A DNA stretch of 14,053 bases, taken from assembly GCA_022571575.1 (NCBI GenBank), contig JACZXN010000013.1:1-14053 (forward strand). Direction: 5' to 3'. The DNA comes from Chloroflexota bacterium (GTDB taxonomy: Bacteria; Chloroflexota; Dehalococcoidia; UBA3495). The position numbers were made by a program, and so were the translations under genes. Below the pieces are notes generated by a model. That model was not told the DNA's origin. It saw only the letters and a list, made by a program, of their open reading frames with translations, and did no database searches. Below, in pieces: positions 1 through 6,424 of the stretch; within the stretch, counting starts at the first letter, position 1; each line of letters opens with the position of its first letter.

Positions 1-2
1 AC

Positions 3-743
3 TCCTCCTTTGAAAACCGGGTGGCAGCCCGCACCAGGGAGCTTCAGGAGGCCCTGGACGAACTGGAGTCATTCTCCTACTCCGTGTCCCACGACCTGCG
101 GGGGCCGCTGCGCAGCATCAACGGATTTAGCCTGGCTGTTTTGGAAAAATCTGGCGATAAGTTGGACGACGAAGGCCGTTCTTATCTGGAACGAGTCAGA
201 AACGCAACAGAACGGATGGGAGGACTGATCGACGACCTCTTGGGGCTCTCGCGGGTGGGGCGCGCCGAGGTAATTTCAGAGCCCTTGGACCTGGGAAAGA
301 TGGTCCAAGAGCAAGCCGAAGAGCTCAAGGCGGCGGACTCGAAACGCGAAGTTGAATTTATTATTCCGGATGACGTGACCGCTTTCGGCGATGAACGGTT
401 GATCGGGATTGTGATGGACAACTTGGTCCGTAACGCCTGGAAATTCAGCTCAAAACACTCCAGGGCTCGCATAGAGATCGGTAAACAGGAGCAGAACGGC
501 GAGACCGTTTACTTCGTAAAAGACGACGGAGCCGGGTTCGATATGGCGTATGCGGACAAGCTGTTCTTGCCCTTCCAACGCCTGCACCCCACGGGGGAGT
601 TTGAAGGGACCGGCATCGGGCTGGCAACGGTCAAGAGAATCATCCAACGTCACGGCGGCAAAATTTGGGCGGAAGGCGCGGTGGAGAAGGGCGCTACTGT
701 TTACTTCACCCTGGGCAATCAGGCGGACCGGAAGCATGAGTGA
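3..743 (+). CDS. Sensor histidine kinase, 3' part (5' end outside window)
   Basis: This is the catalytic core of a two-component histidine kinase, which autophosphorylates on His and passes the phosphate to a response regulator. The reading frame is open from the first complete codon at base 3, so the gene starts upstream; a GTG at 21 lies inside the preceding coiled coil (SSFENRVAARTRELQEAL) and is not a convincing start. In order one sees the coiled-coil linker, the HisKA H-box FSYSVSHDLRGPLRSI with the phospho-His codon at 90-92, the N-box (IVMDNLVRNAWKFSSKH), the G1 box (KDDGAGFDMAYADKLF), the F-box region (LPFQRLHP) and the G2 box (GTGIGLATVKRIIQRHGG). All HATPase motifs are intact. H-boxes of this type are common in PAS/GAF or phytochrome-like kinases, but the sensor is not visible here. 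The stop overlaps the next start by 8 bases (ATGAGTGA), so the two genes are translationally linked and probably partners. Confidence 0.93.
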   Translation, partial: SSFENRVAARTRELQEALDELESFSYSVSHDLRGPLRSINGFSLAVLEKSGDKLDDEGRSYLERVRNATERMGGLIDDLLGLSRVGRAEVISEPLDLGKMVQEQAEELKAADSKREVEFIIPDDVTAFGDERLIGIVMDNLVRNAWKFSSKHSRARIEIGKQEQNGETVYFVKDDGAGFDMAYADKLFLPFQRLHPTGEFEGTGIGLATVKRIIQRHGGKIWAEGAVEKGATVYFTLGNQADRKHE

Positions 744-1188
744 TATGCCTAAAATAATGCTGGTAGAAGACAATCGGGACGACGAAGACCTGGCCCGCCT
801 CGCCATTGAGTTCTCGGGCGTGCCCTGCGAGATTCAGGTGGCCCGCGACGGGGCTGAGGCGTTGGATATGCTCTTTGGCTCACCAGACAGCCGGACCGGG
901 GGACCGGATGCGCCGCCGCGCTTGGTGCTCTTGGACCTGAAAATGCCCAAGGTTTCTGGCCTGGAAGTCCTCCAGCGGATCCGAAACGACCCGCGGACCC
1001 GTCATGTGCCGGTGGTGGTCTTGACCTCATCATCGGAACGCAAGGACTTGGCCGACGCCTACAAATTTGGCGCTTCCGGTTACGTTAGAAAGCCCATTGA
1101 CCTGGAAGAATTCAACCGTGCAATGAGCAATATCTGCGCTTTTTGGCTCCAGTGGAATGAACCGCCACCCGACCCGATGGAGGTTTAA
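736..1188 (+). CDS. Stand-alone response regulator, Rcp1-like receiver
   Basis: A 150-residue single-domain receiver that probably accepts phosphate from the kinase just upstream. Start ATG 736 overlaps the kinase stop; the protein opens MSDMPKIMLVEDNRDDEDL, a standard receiver N-terminus. Acidic pocket residues E11/D12, phospho-acceptor D67 (VLLDLKMPKVSG), switch T97 (VVVLTSSSE) and K119 (VRKPID) are all present. The long loop before the phospho-Asp (FGSPDSRTGGPDAPPRLVLLD) is characteristic of the Rcp1 family, the partners of cyanobacterial phytochromes and other PAS/GAF kinases. There is no output domain, so the signal must go on by protein contact or phosphorelay; the receiver encoded 2 bases downstream is one candidate partner. 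Family assignment rests on recognising motifs and architecture only. Confidence 0.93.
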   Translation: MSDMPKIMLVEDNRDDEDLARLAIEFSGVPCEIQVARDGAEALDMLFGSPDSRTGGPDAPPRLVLLDLKMPKVSGLEVLQRIRNDPRTRHVPVVVLTSSSERKDLADAYKFGASGYVRKPIDLEEFNRAMSNICAFWLQWNEPPPDPMEV

Positions 1189-1190
1189 CC

Positions 1191-1835
1191 ATGGCGAATG
1201 TTTTGAGGATAATCATGGTAGAGGATTCCGAAGACGATGCCTATTTCGTCCAAGAAGAGATCGAAAAGGCCGGCTACGAGCTCACGGTGACCCGGGTGGA
1301 TACGGCGGATGCACTGCAAACCGCTCTGATGCAGCAGGATTGGGACCTGGTTCTGTCAGACCATTCGATGCCGGGATTCAGCGCACCTGCGGCGTTAAGG
1401 GTCCTTCACGAGAGCGGCCTGGATATCCCATTCATCATCGTCTCCGGGGAGATCGGTGAGGAAATGGCCGTCTCCTTGATGCGGGCCGGCGCCCACGATT
1501 TTGTCATGAAAGACCGGCTTGGCCGGCTGGTCCCGGCCATAGAGCGTGAGTTGGGGGAAGCGTACACCCGTCAGCAGTACCGGCGCGCCACAGAGGAACA
1601 GCGGCAATTATCACGCCGGATCGAAGAGGAGCACGCCCAACTGGAGCAGAAGATCATCGAGTTGGGGGCCCTCAACCGGTTGTTTCAACAGCATATGACC
1701 GAGAGGGACCAAGCGGAAACGGAGCAGCAAGTTTTTCTAAAACAACTTGGGACCTTGATTCTTGAATCGGTGGAGGACCGGCATCGAGACGGCCAACTCC
1801 CCAGTCTTTGCCATCTTTATAAGAGAGCCCGGTGA
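1191..1835 (+). CDS. Receiver-domain protein with C-terminal coiled coil
   Basis: A 214-residue protein beginning 2 bases after the previous stop, with an ATGGAGG ribosome binding site at 1177-1183, so it belongs to the same operon. Residues 1-120 form a receiver: E11/D12, phospho-acceptor D57 (VLSDHSMPGFS), switch S85 (IIVSGEIGEE), K107 (VMKDRLGRLVPAIEREL). The SDHSMPGF and SGEIGEE wording is typical of receivers at the N-terminus of hybrid kinases. Residues about 125-190 are a charged helical segment (RRIEEEHAQLEQKIIELGALNRLFQQH) predicted to form a coiled coil. No PAS, HisKA, HATPase, GGDEF or DNA-binding domain follows; the last 25 residues are featureless. It may be a genuine receiver/coiled-coil adaptor or the remnant of a larger hybrid kinase. 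Confidence 0.87.
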   Translation: MANVLRIIMVEDSEDDAYFVQEEIEKAGYELTVTRVDTADALQTALMQQDWDLVLSDHSMPGFSAPAALRVLHESGLDIPFIIVSGEIGEEMAVSLMRAGAHDFVMKDRLGRLVPAIERELGEAYTRQQYRRATEEQRQLSRRIEEEHAQLEQKIIELGALNRLFQQHMTERDQAETEQQVFLKQLGTLILESVEDRHRDGQLPSLCHLYKRAR

Positions 1836-1892
1836 ACCCAGTAAGTCGTGGATGGAGGGGATATCCCAACCCGAGACCGATACAGCTCCAGG

Positions 1893-2588
1893 TCATTCGT
1901 ATTTGATGAACTGGTACCCAACGCCGGCCTCGGTCTTGATGAACTTGGGCGACGCCGGGTCGTCCCCCAGTTTTTGGCGCAGCCGGCTTATAAACACCCG
2001 GACGTATTCCCTTTCATCGTGGTACTCCGGTCCCCACACTGTGTGCAGCAACGTCCGGTGGGTCATGACCTCGCCACAATGAGAAGACAGCTCCTTCAAC
2101 AGGCTGAACTCGGTGGCTGTCAGCTCAATCTTTTTCCCGGCCACGGTGACCTGGTGCGACCGGTAGTTGATCTTAAGTTCCCCGCTGGAAAATTCCGGGC
2201 TCTCTTGGCCCAGGCTGGGTAACCGGGACCGCCTCAGCACGGCCAGCATCCGTGCGTGCAACTCCGCCAACGAAAAGGGCTTCACGACGTAATCATCGGC
2301 GCCTATCTGAAGCATCTGAACCTTGGCGGCTTCATCTCCGATGGCGGTCAGCATGATAATTGGGATTTGGGAGTCTTCCCTTATTTTCCGGCAAACCGCG
2401 AAGCCATCCATTCCGGGCATGATGACGTCTAAAAGCACCAGGTCAAATGAGTGGTCTGCCAGCATGGAAAGTGCTTCATTGCCATCAAACACCCGCGAAG
2501 GCTCAAGGCCCTGCTGGGACAAATAATCGCTGACCTGTTCCGACAGATCCAGGTCGTCGTCGACTATCAGCACCCGCTCGCCGCTCAT
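1893..2588 (-). CDS. OmpR/PhoB-type DNA-binding response regulator
   Basis: A 231-residue transcription factor activated by phosphorylation, of normal family length. Residues 1-120 are the receiver: D10-D12 acidic cluster, phospho-acceptor D54 (LVLLDVIMPGMDGF), T81 (IMLTAIGDE), K103 (YVVKPFSLAEL). Residues about 133-230 are the winged-helix Trans_reg_C domain (ELTATEFSLLKELSSHCGEV, then VFISRLRQKLGDD, ending TEAGVGYQFIKYE). Start ATG at 2588 has a GGGAGA ribosome binding site a few bases upstream. It converges on the kinase/receiver operon with 57 bases between stops, so it is a separate transcription unit; no kinase gene adjoins it on its own strand in the window. Its kinase could be the one at the window start or lie elsewhere. 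Confidence 0.93.
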   Translation of the reverse strand: MSGERVLIVDDDLDLSEQVSDYLSQQGLEPSRVFDGNEALSMLADHSFDLVLLDVIMPGMDGFAVCRKIREDSQIPIIMLTAIGDEAAKVQMLQIGADDYVVKPFSLAELHARMLAVLRRSRLPSLGQESPEFSSGELKINYRSHQVTVAGKKIELTATEFSLLKELSSHCGEVMTHRTLLHTVWGPEYHDEREYVRVFISRLRQKLGDDPASPKFIKTEAGVGYQFIKYE

Positions 2589-2614
2589 GTTGTCTCCCTG
2601 CCCGAATCTCTATT

Positions 2615-2631
2615 TCCAGTTTAGCACTGGA
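2615..2631. repeat. Short inverted repeat upstream of the OmpR-type regulator
   Basis: TCCAGT-N5-ACTGGA, a perfect 6-base dyad whose near edge lies about 27 bases from the regulator's start codon. The position would suit an operator, perhaps for autoregulation, but a single short dyad could be chance. No second copy was seen in the window. Confidence 0.35.
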
Positions 2632-3008
2632 GATTTGCTGGGAGGTCCCGCCGTTGATCGCCATTTGCTTCGGCTTGGCCCAGCAATTCTACGCCCTTTT
2701 CGGTTAACCGGTGCCCTCGCATGTTTCCCCTCGATTTCGATCCGCTGATCCCTCTCCCGATGGGGACCTCCATCTTTAAGACCAAGGTGGGCCAGGTCGA
2801 ATTCCTTGCCGGTGGGCGGTCCGCCGGGGGGGATGACTGGGGTTCCCATGGAAATAGTACTTGCGGACCATCTGCGCATCCAGCGGGGCTGGTTTCGCCG
2901 ATGCGGCCGCCCGCGAAGCAGAATAGCTCAGAGAGAGCGTCAACCAAGTGCCGGAGGCCGACGGCAGGGGATGGTCCTAGAGCTAAAGTAGGGCGACGTG
3001 CTTCGGAT

Positions 3009-3033
3009 GAAGAAACCCCGCCCCCGTGGCGGG
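3009..3033 (-). terminator. Putative intrinsic terminator of lysR
   Basis: On the minus strand CCCGCC-ACGGG-GGCGGG forms a 6-base-pair GC stem followed by GTTTCTTC, a moderately U-rich tract. It lies about 130 bases past the lysR stop, in the right orientation to end that transcript. The U-tract is broken by C residues, so this is a moderate call. Confidence 0.42.
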
Positions 3034-3163
3034 CCGCTTTGGACCGTCACCAGACCCGGCGCGTGCTACCGGCCAAGGCCGCAGTTAACGGGGCGTCTGA
3101 AGCAGGTCCTGCCCCCAGATAGCCTGCCGCCGGACAACCTTGGGCATAACGGGGCCTAGGGGG

Positions 3164-4123
3164 CTAGCCGTCCGTAACGCCGCCCTCCGCGAGCCCGGCC
3201 GCCCCACTGTTTTCTTCTTCCCACGACCAGAGCTCGGCGTGAAAGCCCCGGATCTGATCGGACATCATCTCGACGAAGTTCCGGACTGCCTGTCCGGCGA
3301 ACTTGCCCTTCAGGGTGCAGACGCCCATGACAGAAGTTGGGAAGAGGTGGTCCAGGCGGACAACTCCCAGCCGTTGGTGGTCCTCGGAGTGCAGGGTAAA
3401 GTCGCTTCCGATCGCGATCCCCATGCCGATCTCAACGTACCGTTTCATGGACTCGGTGTCGTCTAGGGCCAGCACCACGTCGAAGGTCAGACCCCGGCTC
3501 TTGAAGGCCTGCTCCACCCGTTGGCGCAACTGGCTATCCGGAGCCGTCAGGATCAGCGGCCAGGAGGCGAGGTCCTCAAGTTTGATGGGTTGACCGTGTA
3601 ACAGCTCGTGTCCCGGAGGGGTCAACAATACGGTGTTGTACTTGAATAGCTCCTTGAATTCCAGCGTCGCATCATCGGCCGGGGGCGAGGAACAGAACGC
3701 CAGGTCGATCTCGCCGGAACGCACCAGTTGGATCAGGGGATTATAGGACCGGGCCAGCAGCCGGATGCGGACGTCCGGGTACTCTTCCCGGAACTTCTGT
3801 ATGCCTTTGGGCAGGTGATGGGTCACCAGGTCGGAGTAGGCGCCGACAACGAAGGATCCTCTGCGTTCGGAGTAGTCCATCTGGGTCTTCAGCGCGTCGA
3901 TGGAGGTAACCACCGGGGTCACCAACTCCAGCAGAGTCAGGCCCTCGGAGGTTAATTGAATCGGACGTTTGATGCGGTCAAAAAGGGTGATGCCGAACTC
4001 ATTTTCCAACTTCCGAAGGTGGGTCGTTACGGTGGGCTGACCCAACTCCAGGGTCCTTGCCGCCTTGGAAACGCTGCGCACCCTAGCGACATGGTAAAAG
4101 CTGATGAGTTCCCTTAATTCCAT
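3164..4123 (-). CDS. LysR-type transcriptional regulator
   Basis: A 319-residue LysR-family protein. Residues 1-60 carry the winged helix-turn-helix (ISFYHVARVRSVSKAARTL followed by GQPTVTTHLRKLENEFG, then LFDR); residues about 90-295 are the periplasmic-binding-protein-like effector domain (SFVVGAYSDLVTHHLPKGIQKF; VRSGEIDLAFC; LLTPPGHELL; VEIGMGIAIGSDF). Length is normal for the family; the last ~25 residues are an unconserved-looking tail. Start ATG 4123 is preceded by an AAGGGGG ribosome binding site about 8 bases away. It is divergent from the ferredoxin gene. LysR regulators commonly control their divergent neighbour and themselves, and the shared promoter region with a palindrome supports this. 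The ligand is unknown; the sequence vaguely recalls CysB/CbbR-type members but nothing fixes it. Confidence 0.93.
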   Translation of the reverse strand: MELRELISFYHVARVRSVSKAARTLELGQPTVTTHLRKLENEFGITLFDRIKRPIQLTSEGLTLLELVTPVVTSIDALKTQMDYSERRGSFVVGAYSDLVTHHLPKGIQKFREEYPDVRIRLLARSYNPLIQLVRSGEIDLAFCSSPPADDATLEFKELFKYNTVLLTPPGHELLHGQPIKLEDLASWPLILTAPDSQLRQRVEQAFKSRGLTFDVVLALDDTESMKRYVEIGMGIAIGSDFTLHSEDHQRLGVVRLDHLFPTSVMGVCTLKGKFAGQAVRNFVEMMSDQIRGFHAELWSWEEENSGAAGLAEGGVTDG

Positions 4124-4160
4124 TCAACCAACCCCCTTCGAACCCCACTAATCAACCAAT

Positions 4161-4179
4161 ATAATATATCATATACTAT
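4161..4179. promoter_or_regulatory. Palindromic operator candidate in the lysR/ferredoxin divergent region
   Basis: ATAATATATCATATACTAT is a 19-base palindrome centred on 4170, with 16 of 18 flanking positions symmetric. It covers the predicted lysR -10 box and ends 4 bases before the -35 box of the ferredoxin promoter. That is where a LysR protein would bind to repress itself and act on its neighbour. The canonical T-N11-A form is not centred here, and AT-rich DNA makes palindromes easily, so this is a candidate only. Confidence 0.45.
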
Positions 4180-4189
4180 CCCTTGACAA
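4161..4189 (-). promoter_or_regulatory. Predicted sigma-70-type promoter of lysR
   Basis: On the minus strand TTGTCA (4189-4184), a 17-base spacer, then TATTAT (4166-4161). Each box matches the consensus at 5 of 6 positions with ideal spacing. Transcription would begin near 4154, leaving a leader of about 30 bases before the lysR ATG. Confidence 0.55.
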
Positions 4190-4211
4190 AATAATTGGGC
4201 GATTTGAAAAT
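4183..4211 (+). promoter_or_regulatory. Predicted sigma-70-type promoter of the ferredoxin gene
   Basis: TTGACA (4183-4188), perfect consensus, a 17-base spacer and GAAAAT (4206-4211), 4 of 6. Its -35 box overlaps that of the divergent lysR promoter, so polymerase could occupy only one at a time. The weaker -10 suits an activator-dependent promoter. The leader to the ferredoxin ATG would be about 90 bases. Confidence 0.5.
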
Positions 4212-4307
4212 GACATTGCCGATGGTTATTTCCCGTTTTACATCCCAGCATTTCATCGTGGCCGGATTCGGGGACAAGATTCCAGAATTTCCCATCACGA
4301 GAATGGT

Positions 4308-4547
4308 ATGCCCTATATAATCACCGAACCCTGTTCCGGGGTGAAAGACGCCTCCTGCTTGGAGGTCTGCCCCGTTGATTGCATCACCACCACCGATGAG
4401 GCGGAGATGTACTACATCGACCCGGTCACCTGCATCGACTGCTCCTACTGCGAATCGGTATGCCCGGTAACCGCAATCTTCGACGAATTCACCGTGCCAT
4501 CCGAGTGGCGTCACTACATCGCCAAGAACCGGGACTTCTACAAATAA
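4308..4547 (+). CDS. 7Fe-type [3Fe-4S][4Fe-4S] ferredoxin
   Basis: A 79-residue soluble electron carrier of the FdxA type. The N-terminal motif C9-x7-C17-x3-C21-P and the second motif C42-x2-C45-x2-C48-x3-C52-P are visible (CLEVCPVDC; CIDCSYCESVCPVTAI). By family knowledge C9, C17 and C52 would hold the [3Fe-4S] cluster and C21, C42, C45 and C48 the [4Fe-4S] cluster; C25 is an extra Cys also seen in CPVDC ferredoxins. Position 13 is Lys and the x7 spacing lacks the usual second Cys of an 8Fe ferredoxin, which favours 7Fe. The C-terminal tail (VPSEWRHYIAKNRDFYK) is typical of these proteins. The ribosome binding site is weak. It is divergent from lysR, which probably regulates it. The redox partner is unknown. 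Confidence 0.93.
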   Translation: MPYIITEPCSGVKDASCLEVCPVDCITTTDEAEMYYIDPVTCIDCSYCESVCPVTAIFDEFTVPSEWRHYIAKNRDFYK

Positions 4548-4603
4548 GCCCGCTCTATTGGACCGGCGCCTCCCCTTCTTCCCCCCGGCCGGACACCCTC
4601 ATA

Positions 4604-4632
4604 TAGTCAGGAACCTCCTCTGGACGTATACT
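4604..4632 (+). promoter_or_regulatory. Possible promoter of the cyclodeaminase-family gene
   Basis: TAGTCA (4 of 6), a 17-base spacer and TATACT (5 of 6) in the 159-base gap after the ferredoxin gene. Start of transcription would be near 4639, giving a leader of about 68 bases. Read-through from the ferredoxin promoter is an alternative. Confidence 0.4.
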
Positions 4633-4691
4633 AGCGGCCACCAAACGGCCGTCAGACGCCCAAGTCTGGGACCCGCGTCCAGGCCGACGGC

Positions 4692-4700
4692 GGAGGTGAT
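4692..4700 (+). promoter_or_regulatory. Very strong ribosome binding site
   Basis: GGAGGTGAT matches the 16S rRNA anti-Shine-Dalgarno sequence over nine bases and lies 6 bases before ATG 4707. It fixes the start of the cyclodeaminase-family gene and predicts efficient translation, in contrast with the weak starts of the pyrimidine genes. Confidence 0.75.
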
Positions 4701-4706
4701 AGAGCC

Positions 4707-5660
4707 ATGACCCTTTTCCTCAAGGACGAAGATGTGGCCCAGTGCGTGACCATGGACGCCATGCTGGAGGCCATAGAATCCATGCAGCGCCAGTACGGCG
4801 AAGGCCAAGCCCACAACATGACCCGCCGCAAGATCATTGCCGAAGGCGGCATGCTGTCGGTGATGGGCGGCGGGCTGTTTCACCAGGGGCTGTTGGGGGT
4901 CAAGACCTACACGGTGGTCAAGGGGTCGTATTCATTCCAGGTCAGCCTTTACGACGCAGACACCGGGGAACTTCTCTGTTACACCCAGGCCAACCGGCTG
5001 GGGCAGTTGCGCACCGGGGCGACCACCGGCGTGGCGGTGAAGCACCTGGCCAACCCCGGAGAGGTCACGGTGGGAATCATCGGCACCGGGGGCCAGGCCC
5101 CCACCCAACTGGAAGCGGTGTCCAAGGTCCGGGACATCAAGGAGATCAAGGCCTTCAGCCGCGATCAGGAGCGCCGGGAGGAGTTCGCCCACAGGATGAC
5201 CGACGCCATGGGCGTTGCGGTCTCGGCCGCCGCCAGCAACGAAGAGGCGGTGCGCGGCTGCGACATCGTTCTTTGCATGGCCGCCACCATGGAGCCGGTG
5301 GTCCAAGGGGCCTGGCTCAAGGACGGCAGCACCGTCATCGGGGCCGGACCCACCACCTGGCGCGCCCGGGAGGTCGATGAGGCCACCATCGCCCGCGCCG
5401 GAAAGTTGATCGTCGATTCGACGGAGCAGGCCACACTGGAGGCCGGAGACCTCTGCAGCGCGGTGGACAAGGGGATCATCCAGTGGAGCAAGGTGCACGA
5501 ACTGAGACACGTCGTATCAGGGGCGATCACCGGACGGGACAGCAAAGACCAGGTGGTCTACGCCAAGATCATGGGGACCGGAGTGGCCGACGTCGCCGCC
5601 GCCAAGCTGGCCTACGATTCGGCCAAAGCCAAGGGCCTGGGCACGGAGATGGACTGGTAA
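4707..5660 (+). CDS. Ornithine cyclodeaminase / mu-crystallin family protein
   Basis: A 317-residue NAD(P)-dependent enzyme of the family that includes ornithine cyclodeaminase, alanine dehydrogenase of archaeal type, ketimine reductase and pyrroline-2-carboxylate reductase. Visible family marks are K66 (GVKTY), R102 (GQLRTGATTGVA), the Rossmann dinucleotide loop IIGTGGQA (residues 124-131; usually GxGxQA) and the late motif VDSTEQATLEAGDL (236-249). Where many members have GSNHPGKREID this protein has GAGPTTWRAREVD (212-224), so the substrate cannot be assumed. Length is normal and the start is fixed by the strong ribosome binding site. It lies downstream of the ferredoxin on the same strand. 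Its last 36 coding bases have a degenerate copy at 6388-6417, beyond the vapBC remnant. Confidence 0.9.
   Translation: MTLFLKDEDVAQCVTMDAMLEAIESMQRQYGEGQAHNMTRRKIIAEGGMLSVMGGGLFHQGLLGVKTYTVVKGSYSFQVSLYDADTGELLCYTQANRLGQLRTGATTGVAVKHLANPGEVTVGIIGTGGQAPTQLEAVSKVRDIKEIKAFSRDQERREEFAHRMTDAMGVAVSAAASNEEAVRGCDIVLCMAATMEPVVQGAWLKDGSTVIGAGPTTWRAREVDEATIARAGKLIVDSTEQATLEAGDLCSAVDKGIIQWSKVHELRHVVSGAITGRDSKDQVVYAKIMGTGVADVAAAKLAYDSAKAKGLGTEMDW
5621..5656 (+). repeat. Imperfect direct repeat, copy 1 (3' end of cyclodeaminase gene)
   Basis: These 36 bases encode AKAKGLGTEMD near the enzyme's C-terminus. They begin with GGCCAAAGCC and end with CGGAGATGGACTG, both found unchanged and in the same order in copy 2 at 6388-6417; the middle differs by a net 6-base deletion. 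Confidence 0.6.
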
Positions 5661-5716
5661 CCGGCCCGGCCGCAATATTTTGACCTATCGATGCCACATG
5701 TCCATTCAAGTTATGC

Positions 5717-5968
5717 ATGAGGACCACAATTCGCATCAACGACCAATTGCTCCGGGACGCCAAAGCCCATGCGGCCCGCATGGGCTGTAGCCTAACGTCA
5801 CTCATTGAAGACGGTCTACGACAGACGCTGGCACGCCAGACGGCCAACCCTGATCAAGATTGAGTTAAGTTGACCACGGTTTCAGGCCGTGGACTTAGAC
5901 CCGGCGTGGACCTAGATAACTCCGCGAAGCTACTAGATATCCTCGAGCGGGCAGATGGACCTGATTGA
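5717..5968 (+). pseudogene. vapB: VapB-type antitoxin, interrupted by an in-frame TGA
   Basis: The N-terminal 48 codons encode MRTTIRINDQLLRDAKAHAA and continue as a short ribbon-helix-helix VapB protein (LTSLIEDGLRQTLARQ). The frame hits TGA at 5861-5863 but then continues in the same frame with VKLTTVSGRGLRPGVDLDNS and AKLLDILERADG to a TGA at 5966-5968. This tail closely resembles the toxin-neutralising C-terminus of VapB proteins (GLxPGVDLDDSAxLLDxM), so the full-length product would be about 83 residues. The internal TGA is one C-to-T change from CGA. The original stop overlaps the vapC start by 14 bases, the usual vapBC coupling. A truncated 48-residue DNA-binding half could still be made. 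No clear ribosome binding site is visible. Confidence 0.75.
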
Positions 5969-6386
5969 CGCCAACGTCTTAGTCTAAGCTCATCGGCAAG
6001 AATCGCCCGACCACAATGCCCATCGGCAATGGCTGGAAGACTTGATTAACAGCGACTAGGCATATGGCGTTTCAGACCACGTATTGGCGGGATTTCTGAG
6101 GGTTGTCACTCACCCATCCGTCTTCGACCCACCCAGTAGCCTTGGAAAAGCGCTCGACTTCACGGTTGAACTAAGAGACCGCCCCAACGCGGTGATGATT
6201 CAGCCAGGACCGCGCCATTGGGAGATATTCACCCGGTTGTGCCGAGAGTCCGGCGCCGGGGGCAATCTGATTTCAGACGCATTTCTTGCGGCGTTGGCCA
6301 TAGAGTCCGGCAGCGAATGGGTGACGACCGATCAGGGATTCAGCCGGTTCAGTGGACTCAGATGGCGTCACCCGCTTCGGGATTAG
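5955..6386 (+). pseudogene. vapC: VapC-type PIN-domain toxin, two in-frame premature stops
   Basis: Read from ATG 5955, one uninterrupted frame of 144 codons encodes a PIN-domain ribonuclease except for TAA at codon 11 (5985-5987) and TAG at codon 35 (6057-6059). It starts MDLIDANVLV and, after the second stop, continues AYGVSDHVLAGFLRVVTHP, GPRHWEIFTRLCRESGAGGN, LISDAFLAALAIESGSEWV and TTDQGFSRFSGLRWRHPL. The likely catalytic acids D5, D41, D108 and D126 are all still encoded. No frameshift is needed, so the damage is point mutations only, which suggests recent decay. VapC proteins cleave specific RNAs and are held in check by VapB; here both partners are broken. A TTG at 6084 could in principle start the C-terminal part, but that would lack D5 and D41 and is unlikely to be active. 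Confidence 0.82.
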
Positions 6387-6387
6387 C

Positions 6388-6417
6388 GGCCAAAGCCCAA
6401 GGCCCGGAGATGGACTG
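6388..6417 (+). repeat. Imperfect direct repeat, copy 2 (degenerate cyclodeaminase 3' end)
   Basis: GGCCAAAGCC, then a shortened middle, then CGGAGATGGACTG, matching 5621-5656 in order and in codon phase (AKAQGPEMD against AKAKGLGTEMD). It begins just after the vapC stop and ends 8 bases before the carB stop. The two copies bracket the vapBC remnant. Confidence 0.6.
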
Positions 6418-6424
6418 CTGGGAC

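Larger units (their letters stand above)
2589..3163. other. Intergenic stretch with no convincing gene
   Basis: About 575 bases between the OmpR-type gene and the end of lysR. Short open frames exist on both strands, but they overlap each other, lack ribosome binding sites and recognisable domains, and read as low-complexity Pro/Gly/Arg-rich translations. I looked for tRNA, RNase P RNA, SRP RNA and tmRNA hallmarks and saw none. The supportable content is a GC-rich terminator-like hairpin at 3009-3033 and a short dyad at 2615-2631 just upstream of the OmpR-type regulator. The promoter of that regulator should lie at the low-coordinate end, but no clear -35/-10 pair stands out. Confidence 0.6.

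Noticed and set aside
1836..1892. Terminator between the convergent signalling genes
   Set aside because: Only a 10-base palindrome (GGGATATCCC) without a U-tract on either side; too weak to call.
2610..2947. Possible small gene(s) on the minus strand, with a frame change near a run of seven G (2826-2832)
   Set aside because: Three frames overlap, none has a ribosome binding site or a domain I recognise, and joining frames across the homopolymer gave no clearly better protein.
2721..3122. 133-residue open frame on the plus strand
   Set aside because: Pro/Arg/Ala-rich translation, no ribosome binding site, and it runs across the lysR terminator-like hairpin; most likely chance in GC-rich DNA.
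2880..3163. Possible structural RNA (GC-rich, several small stems)
   Set aside because: No hallmark sequences of RNase P RNA, tmRNA, SRP RNA, tRNA or a known riboswitch could be found on either strand.
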